Assembly (NCBI GenBank): GCA_029938605.1
Contig: JAOZUO010000028.1
Span: 1 to 59,459, forward strand
Direction of reading: 5' to 3'
Source of the DNA: Deltaproteobacteria bacterium
Lineage (GTDB): Bacteria > Myxococcota_A > Polyangia > HGW-17 > JAJRWW01
Length of the DNA stretch: 59,459 bases
The notes below the pieces were generated by a model. That model saw only the letters and a list, made by a program, of their open reading frames with translations, had not been told where the DNA came from and ran no database searches. Position 1 is the stretch's first letter; the number at the start of each line of letters is the position of its first letter. The position numbers and the translations under genes are program-made. This document shows, one piece after another, positions 26,086 to 34,726 of the stretch.

Positions 26086-26613
26086 ATGGCAAAGATCATA
26101 TGGTCCAGCTTCCCGAGCAATCACTCGGGCTACCTGAATCTGCTTTACCTGGGACCGGACGGCGAGATCGGCGTGCAGTGTGGATACACCAGCCTCGATG
26201 GAGATGAGTACTGCATCATGGGGGGACCCGCGCTCCAGAATGAGCGCGGAGTTACTACGGCCGGCAGGAAGCTACTGTCCTTTCTCGACAACGGCTTTTT
26301 CTTTTTCCCCAAAAAGAGCGAGGCGGAGATTCGAGACCTGATCAAGGGGTGGCGGACCTCGGGTAACAGGGAACGTATCCACTGGGAAGTGGACGTCGAC
26401 GTCGTCACCGATACGGGGCTCAACGACCACGAGTGCGTACGCCTGCTCCACGAAGGACAGCGGCCCGATGGAGTGGTGGCCTTTGTCAGTGGCTTCAGCT
26501 CCGGGATGGGTGAGCTGTGCATGCTACTGGCATCGATCTTTTTCGGTCTTCCGCAAAAGAGGCGGCAGGAGCTCGGTTTCAAGCAGGATTGGAGCCTTCC
26601 ATATGAAGGCTGA
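26086..26613 (+). CDS. Hypothetical protein paired with a radical SAM enzyme
   Basis: A 175-residue soluble protein that I do not recognise. It begins MAKIIWSSFPSNHSGYLNLL, has an aromatic stretch NGFFFFPKKSEAEIRDLIKG in the middle, and a hydrophobic Gly/Ser-rich helix near residues 128-150 (FVSGFSSGMGELCMLLASIF). The sequence looks folded, with no signal peptide and no repeats. AGGAG lies 9 bases before the ATG. The radical SAM gene begins 66 bases after its stop, so they probably form an operon. It might be a substrate, partner or effector of that enzyme; the sequence alone does not say. Confidence 0.65.
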   Translation: MAKIIWSSFPSNHSGYLNLLYLGPDGEIGVQCGYTSLDGDEYCIMGGPALQNERGVTTAGRKLLSFLDNGFFFFPKKSEAEIRDLIKGWRTSGNRERIHWEVDVDVVTDTGLNDHECVRLLHEGQRPDGVVAFVSGFSSGMGELCMLLASIFFGLPQKRRQELGFKQDWSLPYEG

Positions 26614-26679
26614 GCCCGTGCGTTGCCGGTGCGTAGCCGAAGCGGAGGGGTTAGGTTTCGGACCCCAGAGGATACATTG

Positions 26680-27642
26680 ATGATTCGATCTGCCAATACG
26701 CCCCTCGGCCTGTGGCAATTCGCCCCAGACGAGGGCATTCACATTCTGGATACGGCTGGAGATCGGGGACGTTGGCGGCCGCTCGTCGTTTCGATCGCCC
26801 TCACTCGTCTCTGTCACAAGGAGTGCGCGTTCTGCTACGCCTCCGCCGGGAGCGGGAGAGATGGTGGAGACAGCCTCTGGCCGTACGACGATCTCATCAC
26901 GCTGATAGCAGATCTCGATAAGAACGGCGTTTTCTGCATCACTCTTGGTGGCGGCGAGCCGACCTTGTGGCAGGACCCGTCCACCAGCCGGACGTTCTAC
27001 GACCTGGTCGACGAGATCCACCATCGCTTCTCCGTCGCCGTGACCTTCACGAGCTCGGGGAGCGCCGCGGTCGCCTACGACCGGCTCCCCTACATCCCAG
27101 TGAGGCTCTCCTGTCATGAGCCGGGTGAGGTGGAAGGCGTCCTGCGCTCCGCCCGCCAGATGCGTGAACGCGCCAGGTGCGTCGGCATCAATCTTCTGCT
27201 CTGGCGGACCAGGCTCGACGAATGTCGGCTGGCCGTTAGGCGTCTGGTGAACGCCGGCTTTCACGACATTCTGCTGCTGACCCTGAAAAACGTCGGTCGA
27301 GGAGCTGCACATCACTCCGAAAGGGTTGACCCTGAGGAGCTCGCCCGATGGCTTCGAACGCTCGACCTGGACTTCGTGCGCCTGGCGTCGTGCGACCCGG
27401 TGCCTGCCATGATGAGTAGCGATATGGGGTGTGGCTCAGGCGACTGGTTCCTGTCCATCTCCGAGCAGCGGGTCGTCAAGTCATGCTCTTTTGTCGATGC
27501 CGGCCATCCACTCCACGAGCTCAGCTACGAGGGACTTGTGCGGGCGAGTCTGAATCTGCCCCGGATGACATGCTACCGGCCGTTCACCGATTCCCCACTC
27601 ATTAAACAGCCCTGGCACGGGCCCGCAGGGACGCGGGTCTGA
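26680..27642 (+). CDS. Radical SAM enzyme of unknown specificity
   Basis: A 320-residue protein with the radical SAM cluster motif C-x3-C-x2-C at residues 45, 49 and 52 (TRLCHKECAFCYASAG) and the SAM-binding GGGEPT at about 90-95. The C-terminal part has further Cys (SCDPVPAMMSSDMGCGSGD, VVKSCSFVDAG, MTCYRPF), which could hold an auxiliary iron-sulfur cluster as in SPASM/twitch proteins, although the spacing is not standard. The ATG start has AGAGGA 8 bases upstream. Its stop is followed immediately by a degraded copy of the RND pump 3' end. With the 175-aa gene it forms a bounded two-gene unit. Substrate unknown; peptide modification is one possibility. Confidence 0.82.
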   Translation: MIRSANTPLGLWQFAPDEGIHILDTAGDRGRWRPLVVSIALTRLCHKECAFCYASAGSGRDGGDSLWPYDDLITLIADLDKNGVFCITLGGGEPTLWQDPSTSRTFYDLVDEIHHRFSVAVTFTSSGSAAVAYDRLPYIPVRLSCHEPGEVEGVLRSARQMRERARCVGINLLLWRTRLDECRLAVRRLVNAGFHDILLLTLKNVGRGAAHHSERVDPEELARWLRTLDLDFVRLASCDPVPAMMSSDMGCGSGDWFLSISEQRVVKSCSFVDAGHPLHELSYEGLVRASLNLPRMTCYRPFTDSPLIKQPWHGPAGTRV

Positions 27643-27688
27643 GAACGCCGGGAGACTTCCCTCTCCTCCGTCTATCCCGCCGACCGGG
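27643..27688 (+). repeat. Displaced 3'-end fragment of the RND pump gene
   Basis: This segment resembles 22746-22817, the end of the RND pump gene, with about 26 bases of the Ser/Gly repeat deleted and a few substitutions. It starts at the radical SAM stop codon and includes CGCCGACCGGGG. It is the right border of the accessory segment whose left border is the 25683-25765 fragment. Confidence 0.75.
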
Positions 27689-27831
27689 GGGGTGAGGGAC
27701 TAGCTGTCCCCGTACGCAGCGCTTTGTCGGTGCGGCGTCGAACCCCTTGTCGAGCTGCTTGTGGAACCAATGTGATCAGGGCTTTCGGGAAACGTCGTGT
27801 TTCCATATAATAGCAGCGAGTAAGGTTCAAA

Positions 27832-28755
27832 ATGGCGCGTTCGAAGAGGCATACCAAGAGCGGTCCGGGTGCGACGGTGGACGGCGTCTATGAGGTGCGC
27901 GTGTATTCCGCGAGCATCGTGGGCGCCACCCTGACCGTGCTCACCGGAGGCGAGGCGGGGCGGTTTTTTTCCGTGGACGACTCGGGGACGGTGCTCGGTC
28001 GGGGGGACGAGGTGGACATCACCTTCAGCGATGAGACGGTGTCGAGGCACCACGCGTCCATTGCCCTGGTGGACGGTCGGTTCGAGCTCACGGACCTGGA
28101 GAGCCACAACGGCACCTTCATTGATGGCCTGGCCGTGCGTGGCACCATCGCCCTACCTCGGCGTTGCCGCATCCAACTGGGAACCCGCGTGATGTTAGAG
28201 TGGAACGCTCTGGACGAGCTGGGGGTGGATGCCATCGGCAAGCTTAGCAAGGCCCTGTTGCTGGACCCGCTGACGGGCACGGGAAACCGGCTCCACCTGG
28301 AGCAGCGATTGGCCTCGGAGACGAGCTACGCCCGGCGGCATCACCAGGCCCTGGGATTGCTGCTGCTGGACCTGGATCACTTCAAGGGGGTCAACGACGA
28401 GCACGGGCACCTGGTGGGGGATCGGGTATTGGCCAATGTGGGGCACGCCCTGACCGAATCCTGTCGCACGGAGGACGCGGTGTTTCGGTACGGGGGCGAG
28501 GAGTTCTGCGTCCTGGTGCGCGGTCTGGACCTCGATAGTTTGATGCAGATGGCCGAACGTATCCGCCGCATGGTCGCCGCGCTGGAAGTGGACATCGACG
28601 ATGGCTGCGTTCAGGTCACCACCTCCATCGGCGTGGCGGCCCTGGACCTGAAGGACAAGCCCGACGCTGAGCAGATCCTCCTGCTCGCGGACCGGGCGCT
28701 GTATCGGGCCAAGACCTTCGGACGCAATCGTGTGGAGCGATTCGAGGTGGAGTAG
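27832..28755 (+). CDS. FHA-GGDEF diguanylate cyclase
   Basis: A 307-residue cytoplasmic signalling protein. Residues 35-120 are a forkhead-associated domain (TVLGRGDEVDITFSDETVSR, then HHASIAL and ESHNGTFIDG), which binds phosphothreonine peptides. Residues 140-305 are a GGDEF domain with the catalytic loop RYGGEEF, and an RxxD product-inhibition site (RTED) five residues before it. It should make cyclic di-GMP from GTP, controlled by phosphorylation through the FHA domain. A PP2C-type phosphatase is encoded about 7 kb away, but no Ser/Thr kinase lies in the window. The ATG has TAAGG 6 bases upstream. Confidence 0.92.
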   Translation: MARSKRHTKSGPGATVDGVYEVRVYSASIVGATLTVLTGGEAGRFFSVDDSGTVLGRGDEVDITFSDETVSRHHASIALVDGRFELTDLESHNGTFIDGLAVRGTIALPRRCRIQLGTRVMLEWNALDELGVDAIGKLSKALLLDPLTGTGNRLHLEQRLASETSYARRHHQALGLLLLDLDHFKGVNDEHGHLVGDRVLANVGHALTESCRTEDAVFRYGGEEFCVLVRGLDLDSLMQMAERIRRMVAALEVDIDDGCVQVTTSIGVAALDLKDKPDAEQILLLADRALYRAKTFGRNRVERFEVE

Positions 28756-28793
28756 CTCCGCCAGAAGCTCCGGAAGTCCTAACCGTTTGCGTC

Positions 28794-29540
28794 CTAACTG
28801 TTTGCGTCCGTACCGGGTTGGGCTGCGAAGAGATCCCACGCCACAAGCGCGGTGATCACCGGCCAGGCCCCGATCACCAGGCCCTCACAGAGCCACAGGA
28901 CCACGTACCCCAGGGGTCCCGGCATGGAGCAGCCCCACAGGGTCAAGCCCACCGACAGCACCAGGGCCACCACCGGGGACAACCCAAATCCCAGCACCAC
29001 CCACCGCGGGTAGCGGCTGTACGCCAGACCCAGCAGCAGGAGACAGAGCACTGTGCCCAGGGAGAACAGGTGTACGTGGAGGTGGCGCAGCCGGTGGTAG
29101 GGATCCCGTCCGCCGAGGCCGGGGGCCTGGCTCAAGGCCAAGGCGTCGCCATAGGTGAGTAGCCGTACGGAGGCCTGGGGACTGGCGCCGTGGCAGGTCT
29201 GGCATCGCCTGGCCAGGATGCCCGAAGGTTCGCCGTAGTAGTCGTTCATGCGGGCGCCGTGGTGTATCCAGGTCACCACCACCCGCCGCTCGCGAGAATC
29301 GGGGATGTGATGGCCCATGGTGGTGTGCATGGCCCGCTCCAGGGGCGGGGCGCAGGTTCGCAGGCGGCAGGCCTCGGGAGAGAGCGCCGACCACACCTCG
29401 TCCCCTGATCGCTCCACCGCCAGGTGCACCGAGACCCCCCAGCCCGTGACCAGGACGGCCAACAGGGCGGCGAGCCCGATACGGACCGGAAGGCCGAGGG
29501 TGCGAAGCGTAGATGGAACCATTAGGTTCACAGGTACCAT
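28794..29540 (-). CDS. Membrane protein with a c-type heme motif
   Basis: A 248-residue protein. An N-terminal hydrophobic helix (about residues 15-38) is followed by an outside domain with ARRCQTCHGASPQ (CxxCH heme-binding site, about residue 100). Three or four hydrophobic helices follow in the C-terminal 110 residues. The arrangement recalls small membrane-bound cytochrome-like proteins of marine proteobacteria. It probably accepts or passes electrons on the periplasmic face. It lies 19 bases downstream of the FAD oxidoreductase gene on the same strand, which suggests a common redox function. The start is the ATG at 29540; an ATG at 29522 is also possible. Confidence 0.7.
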   Translation of the reverse strand: MVPVNLMVPSTLRTLGLPVRIGLAALLAVLVTGWGVSVHLAVERSGDEVWSALSPEACRLRTCAPPLERAMHTTMGHHIPDSRERRVVVTWIHHGARMNDYYGEPSGILARRCQTCHGASPQASVRLLTYGDALALSQAPGLGGRDPYHRLRHLHVHLFSLGTVLCLLLLGLAYSRYPRWVVLGFGLSPVVALVLSVGLTLWGCSMPGPLGYVVLWLCEGLVIGAWPVITALVAWDLFAAQPGTDANS

Positions 29541-29559
29541 ATTCTGGCGCGGATTCGAA

Positions 29560-31269
29560 TCAGTCCAACCGTTCCCGGGTGGGCTCGATGAGGCTGGTAT
29601 AGATTCGTCCCAACCGGGTGAGTACCTCCTCGGCGGCAGCGACCCCGCGGTGCACGGCCTCCTCGTAGAGGGGCAGCACCCCGGCGTCATTGCCGGCGAA
29701 ATGGATGCGGCCCAGGGGTCGACACAGCGCCTCCCGGGTGCCACCCCATAGCAGCCCCGGGGCAGGGCGCACCATGCCGTGACCCCACCGCCACACGTCC
29801 AACCGTTCCACATGGCGCCGGGCGTCGGGCAGGACGTGCTCCAGCTCGTCCACGATGAGTCGGGCCCAGGTGGCCCAGTCCAGCTCCAGCAGATCTCTCC
29901 GGATGGGGTTTCGCCGCTCCCCGGAGAAGCAGGCGTAGAAGGTGAGCCCAAAGGGCTCTTCGGGATCTTTGCCCGGGGTATGGAAGTGTTGGCCGTTGAC
30001 GAATCCTAGGGACCAGGATCCGTGGACGAGGTTGTCCCAGGCCAGGGATTTCGCGTCGTGCTCCGGACACTCGGCGACCAGCAGGTTGGCCACCAGCCAT
30101 GGGGTGTACTCCAGCCGCTCGTGCTCTCGGCGTCCGGCGGTTTCCAGCTCCGGGATCAGCAGATCCGCCCGCAGCTTGGGGGCGGCGAAGACGCAGGCCT
30201 TTGCCCTGTGAACCTGGGTCACCCCCGTCTTGGGGTCTAGCTCCACCACGTGTACCTCATCGTCGTGGTTCTGCACCGAGACCACCCAGGCGCCGGTGTG
30301 TACGGCCCCGGTGGGGAGCAATCCGGCCAACCGTCGCGCCAGGAACATGTTGCCCTCGGGCCAGGCGAGGGCTGGGGCGTGGGAGGGGACGGAGCCGGGG
30401 ACGTGGCCCTCGCCGCCGGTGCCGGCCCAATAAAGGAGACCCGCGTAGGCTGAGATCTCCGTGGCCAGGCAGCCATATTCGTCGGTGAGCCGGTTGTCCA
30501 CAAAACCCCGCAGGAGCTTTGACGTGAACCCCTCAGCGTCCAGGTACGCGGCCATGGTACTCCGGTCCAGGCGCAGCACCTCCTCGGTCCGGGTGGCGTA
30601 GGCCACCGGGAGCTGGAAGGCCGGCCTCCCCTGGACATCCCGCCAGCGGGACCAGCGGTACATGTGCCGGCGGAAGGAAGCGAGCTCGTTGAGGTCCGCC
30701 CCGGTGGCCAAGGCCCACGGATAGAAGCCCAGGCTGTGGGATCTATCGTGGTACAGGTTCACCTCCGGTTTGTGTATGCGGTAGCGCGGGTCGATGATGG
30801 GGCGGTGGTCTGGGGTGAAGTCGGTGATGACGCCCACTGCCGACAGCAGGTTCATGATGACCGGGGAGTCGGGATCCGGCAGGCCCACATAGTGCGCGCC
30901 CCAGGGGCAGGGTCGGCCTTGGAGGTGGCCTCCCCGGGACACGCCGCCGATGTCGTCGGTGCGCTCGAGGACGAGCAGGTCGTCCACGCCGGCGCGGTGC
31001 AGCGCCCAGGCCGCGGCGAGCCCGGACAGACCGGCGCCGATGATCACCACCTCCCGCAAGGGCGTGTCGGCCTCAACATGGCCCGGTGGCGTCATGGCCG
31101 GCCGGCCCGCCGCCAACCTGTGGCAAGCCGTGTGATCTTCGCCGCGGATGGACCCGGGGAAGTTCACCCCACGCTGCATCATACCGGTGCGGTCGCGGCA
31201 ACCAGTGGCGGCGTCCGCCAGAGCGCCGGCCGCCAGCAGCTGGAGAAAGTCGCGGCGACTTAGGGGCAC
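29560..31269 (-). CDS. Tat-exported FAD-dependent oxidoreductase (amine oxidase-like)
   Basis: A 569-residue flavoprotein. The N-terminus has the twin-arginine signal SRRDFLQLLAAG ending near ATGC, so it is exported folded and may be lipidated. At about residues 60-90 is the dinucleotide-binding fold VVIIGAGLSGLAAAWALHRAG. The C-terminus has the FAD-contact block GRIHFAGNDAGVLP typical of the amine oxidase/phytoene desaturase group. The substrate is unknown. The GTG start is supported by AAGGA 6 bases upstream. It shares an intergenic region with the SUMF1-domain gene on the other strand and precedes the c-heme membrane protein, a plausible electron acceptor. Confidence 0.82.
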   Translation of the reverse strand: MPLSRRDFLQLLAAGALADAATGCRDRTGMMQRGVNFPGSIRGEDHTACHRLAAGRPAMTPPGHVEADTPLREVVIIGAGLSGLAAAWALHRAGVDDLLVLERTDDIGGVSRGGHLQGRPCPWGAHYVGLPDPDSPVIMNLLSAVGVITDFTPDHRPIIDPRYRIHKPEVNLYHDRSHSLGFYPWALATGADLNELASFRRHMYRWSRWRDVQGRPAFQLPVAYATRTEEVLRLDRSTMAAYLDAEGFTSKLLRGFVDNRLTDEYGCLATEISAYAGLLYWAGTGGEGHVPGSVPSHAPALAWPEGNMFLARRLAGLLPTGAVHTGAWVVSVQNHDDEVHVVELDPKTGVTQVHRAKACVFAAPKLRADLLIPELETAGRREHERLEYTPWLVANLLVAECPEHDAKSLAWDNLVHGSWSLGFVNGQHFHTPGKDPEEPFGLTFYACFSGERRNPIRRDLLELDWATWARLIVDELEHVLPDARRHVERLDVWRWGHGMVRPAPGLLWGGTREALCRPLGRIHFAGNDAGVLPLYEEAVHRGVAAAEEVLTRLGRIYTSLIEPTRERLD

Positions 31270-31343
31270 GAAGGATCCTTTGGGCAACCAGTACCCAGGA
31301 GAATTGATACAGTCGACCTTTCGGACAGCCCCGTCAAGGGCGG

Positions 31344-31372
31344 TTGCTTCCAGGGGGGCGGTGACGTATTCT
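31344..31372 (+). promoter_or_regulatory. Sigma70-like promoter
   Basis: TTGCTT at 31344-31349 and TATTCT at 31367-31372 are separated by 17 bases, 44 bases before the ATG of the SUMF1-domain gene. The match to the consensus is good for a GC-rich genome. Confidence 0.5.
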
Positions 31373-31416
31373 TTGCTCCTGCCTGGCGGGGACCGGGCGT
31401 ATGTGGAGGTAGCTGA

Positions 31417-32427
31417 ATGAACAGGTTGGCCCTGACGGGAGTCATTGTAATGCTGTGCGGCGTGGTCGGTGCGCTGCTGCCCTCGTTCGCGGATGCTCAG
31501 CATCCGCGTGGAGGCACCGCCTCGAACGTGTGCGCCGGCGGTCCTTCGGACATGGTCTGCGTGACGGCGGGCACCTTCACCATGGGGTCGGGCATCGGCG
31601 ACGCCGACGAGCAGCCCACCCACTCGGTGACCTTGAGCGAATTCCTCATCGACAAGTATGAGGTGAGCTTCGGCCAGTACATGCAGTGCGTTGGGGCCGG
31701 CAAGTGTGGCATGCCGCGCTACTATCCTCCCCTCAAGCAGCGACGGGTGGTCGGTGCCAAGGTCATCAGCGCGTTGCCGAAAAAGAAGCCCCGCGCCCCC
31801 AGGGCCGCGCCGGGCCAGGAGGCGAAGATCAAAGTCGCCACCATCCTGGTGAACAAGAAGCTCCCCGCGGCCGGCATCACCTGGACCGACGCCAACAAGT
31901 ACTGCGGCTACAAGGGGCGTCATCTGCCCACGGAGGCGCAGTGGGAGTACGCTGCCCGGGGCACCAGGAGCAACTACTACGCCTGGGGTGGAACGCCCCC
32001 CATCTGTGAGCGGGTCAACAGCGCCAAGTGCGGTAAGTATCCCCGGCCCGTGCGCTCCCTGGCCAAGGGCGCGAGCCCCTTCGGCGCCGTGAATATGACC
32101 GGCAACGCCTGGGAGTGGGTGCACGACTGGTACGACGCCAGATACTACGACGTCTCCAAGGGCGCCACGGATCCTTCGGGACCCACCAACGTCGACGATC
32201 CGGTCACCGGCCAGATGAAATACCGGTACCGTGGGCTGCGCGGCGGCTCCTGGAGCGGCATCCCTTCCGAGCTGCGGACGGCCTATCGCTACCGGCTGCT
32301 GCCGTCTATGTATGCCAACGACATCGGCTTCCGCTGCGCCAAGTCAGCCGTGGCCCCCACCACCCGTCGGCCGTCGGTGCCGCTGCGGGTCGCGCGCCTG
32401 GCACGGACCCTGCTGCCGAAACGGTAG
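31417..32427 (+). CDS. Secreted SUMF1 (formylglycine-generating-like) domain protein
   Basis: A 336-residue protein with a Sec signal peptide (cleavage near SFADA-QH). The SUMF1 fold is clear: VTAGTFTMGSG, then LIDKYEVSFGQYM, LPTEAQWEYAARG, NMTGNAWEWVHDWYD, the RGGSWSG strand and IGFRCA at the end. True formylglycine-generating enzymes keep catalytic Cys in the block after RGGS; here that block reads RGGSWSGIPSELRTAYRYR without Cys. It is probably a non-enzymatic or differently acting member, as is common for SUMF1 proteins in this group. GGAGGT is 6 bases before the ATG. Confidence 0.88.
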   Translation: MNRLALTGVIVMLCGVVGALLPSFADAQHPRGGTASNVCAGGPSDMVCVTAGTFTMGSGIGDADEQPTHSVTLSEFLIDKYEVSFGQYMQCVGAGKCGMPRYYPPLKQRRVVGAKVISALPKKKPRAPRAAPGQEAKIKVATILVNKKLPAAGITWTDANKYCGYKGRHLPTEAQWEYAARGTRSNYYAWGGTPPICERVNSAKCGKYPRPVRSLAKGASPFGAVNMTGNAWEWVHDWYDARYYDVSKGATDPSGPTNVDDPVTGQMKYRYRGLRGGSWSGIPSELRTAYRYRLLPSMYANDIGFRCAKSAVAPTTRRPSVPLRVARLARTLLPKR

Positions 32428-32497
32428 GGACCGCCCTCTTCGTCGTCGCCATCAACGCCATCAACGCCAGTAACGCTCGAAGCGCAGTAGCCCATCT

Positions 32498-34684
32498 ATG
32501 CCGTCCCAGATCCTGATCCGGATGCTTCTGTGGGCTGTTGCCCTCAACGCCGGCCTGCTGCTGTTGATCATGTGGCGGCAGGGTCTGGGGGGCCGCTACG
32601 GGTACGCGTTGCTCCTGGCCGCCGAGACGGCGGTGAGCGGCTATCTGCTGTACTCACACCGCTCGGGTCACCCCTTGGCAGTGGTGGTCATCGGCATCTT
32701 TTTTTTCCTGGTCATCGTGCCCCTGATCTTGCGGGGGATCACGGCCTGGGCGGTGCGGCGGGGGCGCTGGTCTCTGGCCACCCGGCTCACGGGGTTGCGA
32801 GAGCTGTTGCAGCCCGGCGCGAACGTGGGGCGGGAGAAGGAGCTGCTGCGGGTCATCGAGCAGGTGCAGGGCGGCGACACGGCCGATATCCTGAACCATA
32901 TGAAGCACCGGGTCCTGGCCGAGTCCGACCCGGAGCTGCGGGGATTGCTGCATGAGCAGATCTTGACCTTGATGGTCATAGAGAAGCAATGGAACGAGTC
33001 CCTGGAGTACGCCGCCGAACACTTCACTCCGCACCTCATCGCGTCTCGGCCACGACTGGGCGCGGCCCTGATCCGGATCTACGGCGAGGTGGGCGATCTG
33101 GAGAGCATGGTCAGGACCATGTACCTGGTGGAAGGGGGCACTGACAGCCAAATGCCCCAGAACGCCGACGTGCTGGAGCACTGCCGGATCATGGTCCTGG
33201 CTTTCACCGGGCGGGCGACGGATCTGGAGGGTTTGCTGGGCCCCGATAGCCACGCCTCCGCCGAGCCCAGGGTCCGCCACTTTTGGCGGGGGGTGGCCCA
33301 TCAACAGGCCGGGGAACCCGAGCCGGCCGCCGCCCAGTATCGCCTCGCCCTGGAGAAGATGAGCCCCCAGGACACCCGAGCGCGGGAGACGATTGAGGCC
33401 CGCCTGGTTGAGCTGGACCAGGGCTGCGAGTCGGTGCAACTGCTGGACCCGGATCAGACCAACCGACTGGTGGCCGCCATCCGTGAACGGGCGGCTCGCA
33501 CGGTCGCCCGACCGCGAATGCGCCCGAGCTCCTGGCGGCGGACGCCGGTCACCATTGGCCTGGTGGTGGTCAACGTGGTGATCTTCGCGGCCATGGAGCT
33601 CTTCGGACGGGGTTCGGGCGACAGCGGGACGCTCATACGCGCCGGGGCGAGCCTGACCCACGCCGTACAGTCTGGAGAGTACTGGCGCCTGGCCAGCGCC
33701 ATGTTCCTTCACGCCAATTGGTTACACCTGGCGGTGAACGTCTTCATGCTCTGGTTCCTGGGGAGGTTCTTTGAGCAGTTGGTGGGCGGGGTACGGTTCT
33801 TCGTTGTCTATTTCGCCGCCGGGGTCCTGGGGAATCTGGCCTCTCACCTGTGGCGGACCGGGCCGGTGTCAGTGGGCGCTTCGAGCTCTATCTTCGGGAT
33901 CCTGGGGGGCGCCCTGGTGGTGTTGCTACTTTCGAAGGGCAAGGTACCCGAGAGCTGGCGTCGCTCCATGATCTTCATTCTGGCCCTGGTCATCGGACTG
34001 AACTTTTTGCCCGGTTTGGACATCAAGGTCATCGACAACTTCGCCCATCTGGGCGGGCTGGTGGGCGGGGCTCTGTTCGGCATGGTGCTCTTTCGCGCCA
34101 CGGGCGGGCTTGGGCGGGTGGTCACGACGGCGTCCGGGCTGCTGTGCGCAGCGGTCCTGGGCTACTGCGCCTGGGGGCTGGTCACATCGGACCTGGATCG
34201 CCTGGCCTGGGCCCGTAGCCAGGCCGGTGGCATGGAGGTGCGCCATCCGGTGACCTGGTTCGCCGCGCCCGCTGACCGGTCTGGCAGGCTCGAGCTCATC
34301 GATCTCATTGGCCGGGACCAGATTGTGGTGGTGCGGGTGGGACGTACCGAGATCACCTCAGTGGACACGCTGATGTCCGAACGGTGGCGAGAGCTCGGTA
34401 AGCGGTCGTCGGATCGTGCGCGCACCCGTACGCGCACCCGTACGCCCACCCGTACGGTCGTCCGGCGGAGCCTGCCCCCCAACGCCTTTCCCACGGGCTG
34501 GGCCGGGTTCCGGCGGGACATACGACCCTCGAGCGGCGAGTCGTTCGTGGAGGTGCGCGCCTTCGCCCTGCTAGGCCCCCCCGGCCGCCGGGAGGAGTGG
34601 CAGGCCCTGCTGTTCACCCGGGGCCGTGTAGATCGCCCCCTGGCCGTGTTCCGCAAGGTCCTCGGGTCCCTCAAGCCCCGGTAG
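32498..34684 (+). CDS. Rhomboid-family intramembrane serine protease with N-terminal helical extension
   Basis: A 728-residue membrane protein. Residues 1-80 hold three hydrophobic helices. Residues 85-340 look like helical repeats (TPR-like). Residues 350-560 are a rhomboid domain with FLHANWLHLAVNVFMLWFLG, the serine block VSVGASSSIFGILGG (Ser about 462) and the histidine block DNFAHLGGLVGG (His about 517). Their spacing fits a Ser-His dyad, but the usual GxSG is GASS, so the residue after the catalytic Ser is changed. The 150-residue C-terminal domain contains an Arg-Thr run (RTRTRTRTPTRT). It probably cleaves membrane proteins, but activity needs testing. Confidence 0.85.
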   Translation: MPSQILIRMLLWAVALNAGLLLLIMWRQGLGGRYGYALLLAAETAVSGYLLYSHRSGHPLAVVVIGIFFFLVIVPLILRGITAWAVRRGRWSLATRLTGLRELLQPGANVGREKELLRVIEQVQGGDTADILNHMKHRVLAESDPELRGLLHEQILTLMVIEKQWNESLEYAAEHFTPHLIASRPRLGAALIRIYGEVGDLESMVRTMYLVEGGTDSQMPQNADVLEHCRIMVLAFTGRATDLEGLLGPDSHASAEPRVRHFWRGVAHQQAGEPEPAAAQYRLALEKMSPQDTRARETIEARLVELDQGCESVQLLDPDQTNRLVAAIRERAARTVARPRMRPSSWRRTPVTIGLVVVNVVIFAAMELFGRGSGDSGTLIRAGASLTHAVQSGEYWRLASAMFLHANWLHLAVNVFMLWFLGRFFEQLVGGVRFFVVYFAAGVLGNLASHLWRTGPVSVGASSSIFGILGGALVVLLLSKGKVPESWRRSMIFILALVIGLNFLPGLDIKVIDNFAHLGGLVGGALFGMVLFRATGGLGRVVTTASGLLCAAVLGYCAWGLVTSDLDRLAWARSQAGGMEVRHPVTWFAAPADRSGRLELIDLIGRDQIVVVRVGRTEITSVDTLMSERWRELGKRSSDRARTRTRTRTPTRTVVRRSLPPNAFPTGWAGFRRDIRPSSGESFVEVRAFALLGPPGRREEWQALLFTRGRVDRPLAVFRKVLGSLKPR
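34420..34455. repeat. Arg-Thr microrepeat inside the rhomboid gene
   Basis: Near-identical units of CGCACCCGTA/CGCACCCGT encode an RTRTRTRTPTRT run. The units keep the reading frame. Confidence 0.7.
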
Positions 34685-34726
34685 GTGGAGCCCTTGGTGG
34701 AGCCCCTGGTGGACCCCTTCGGTCCT

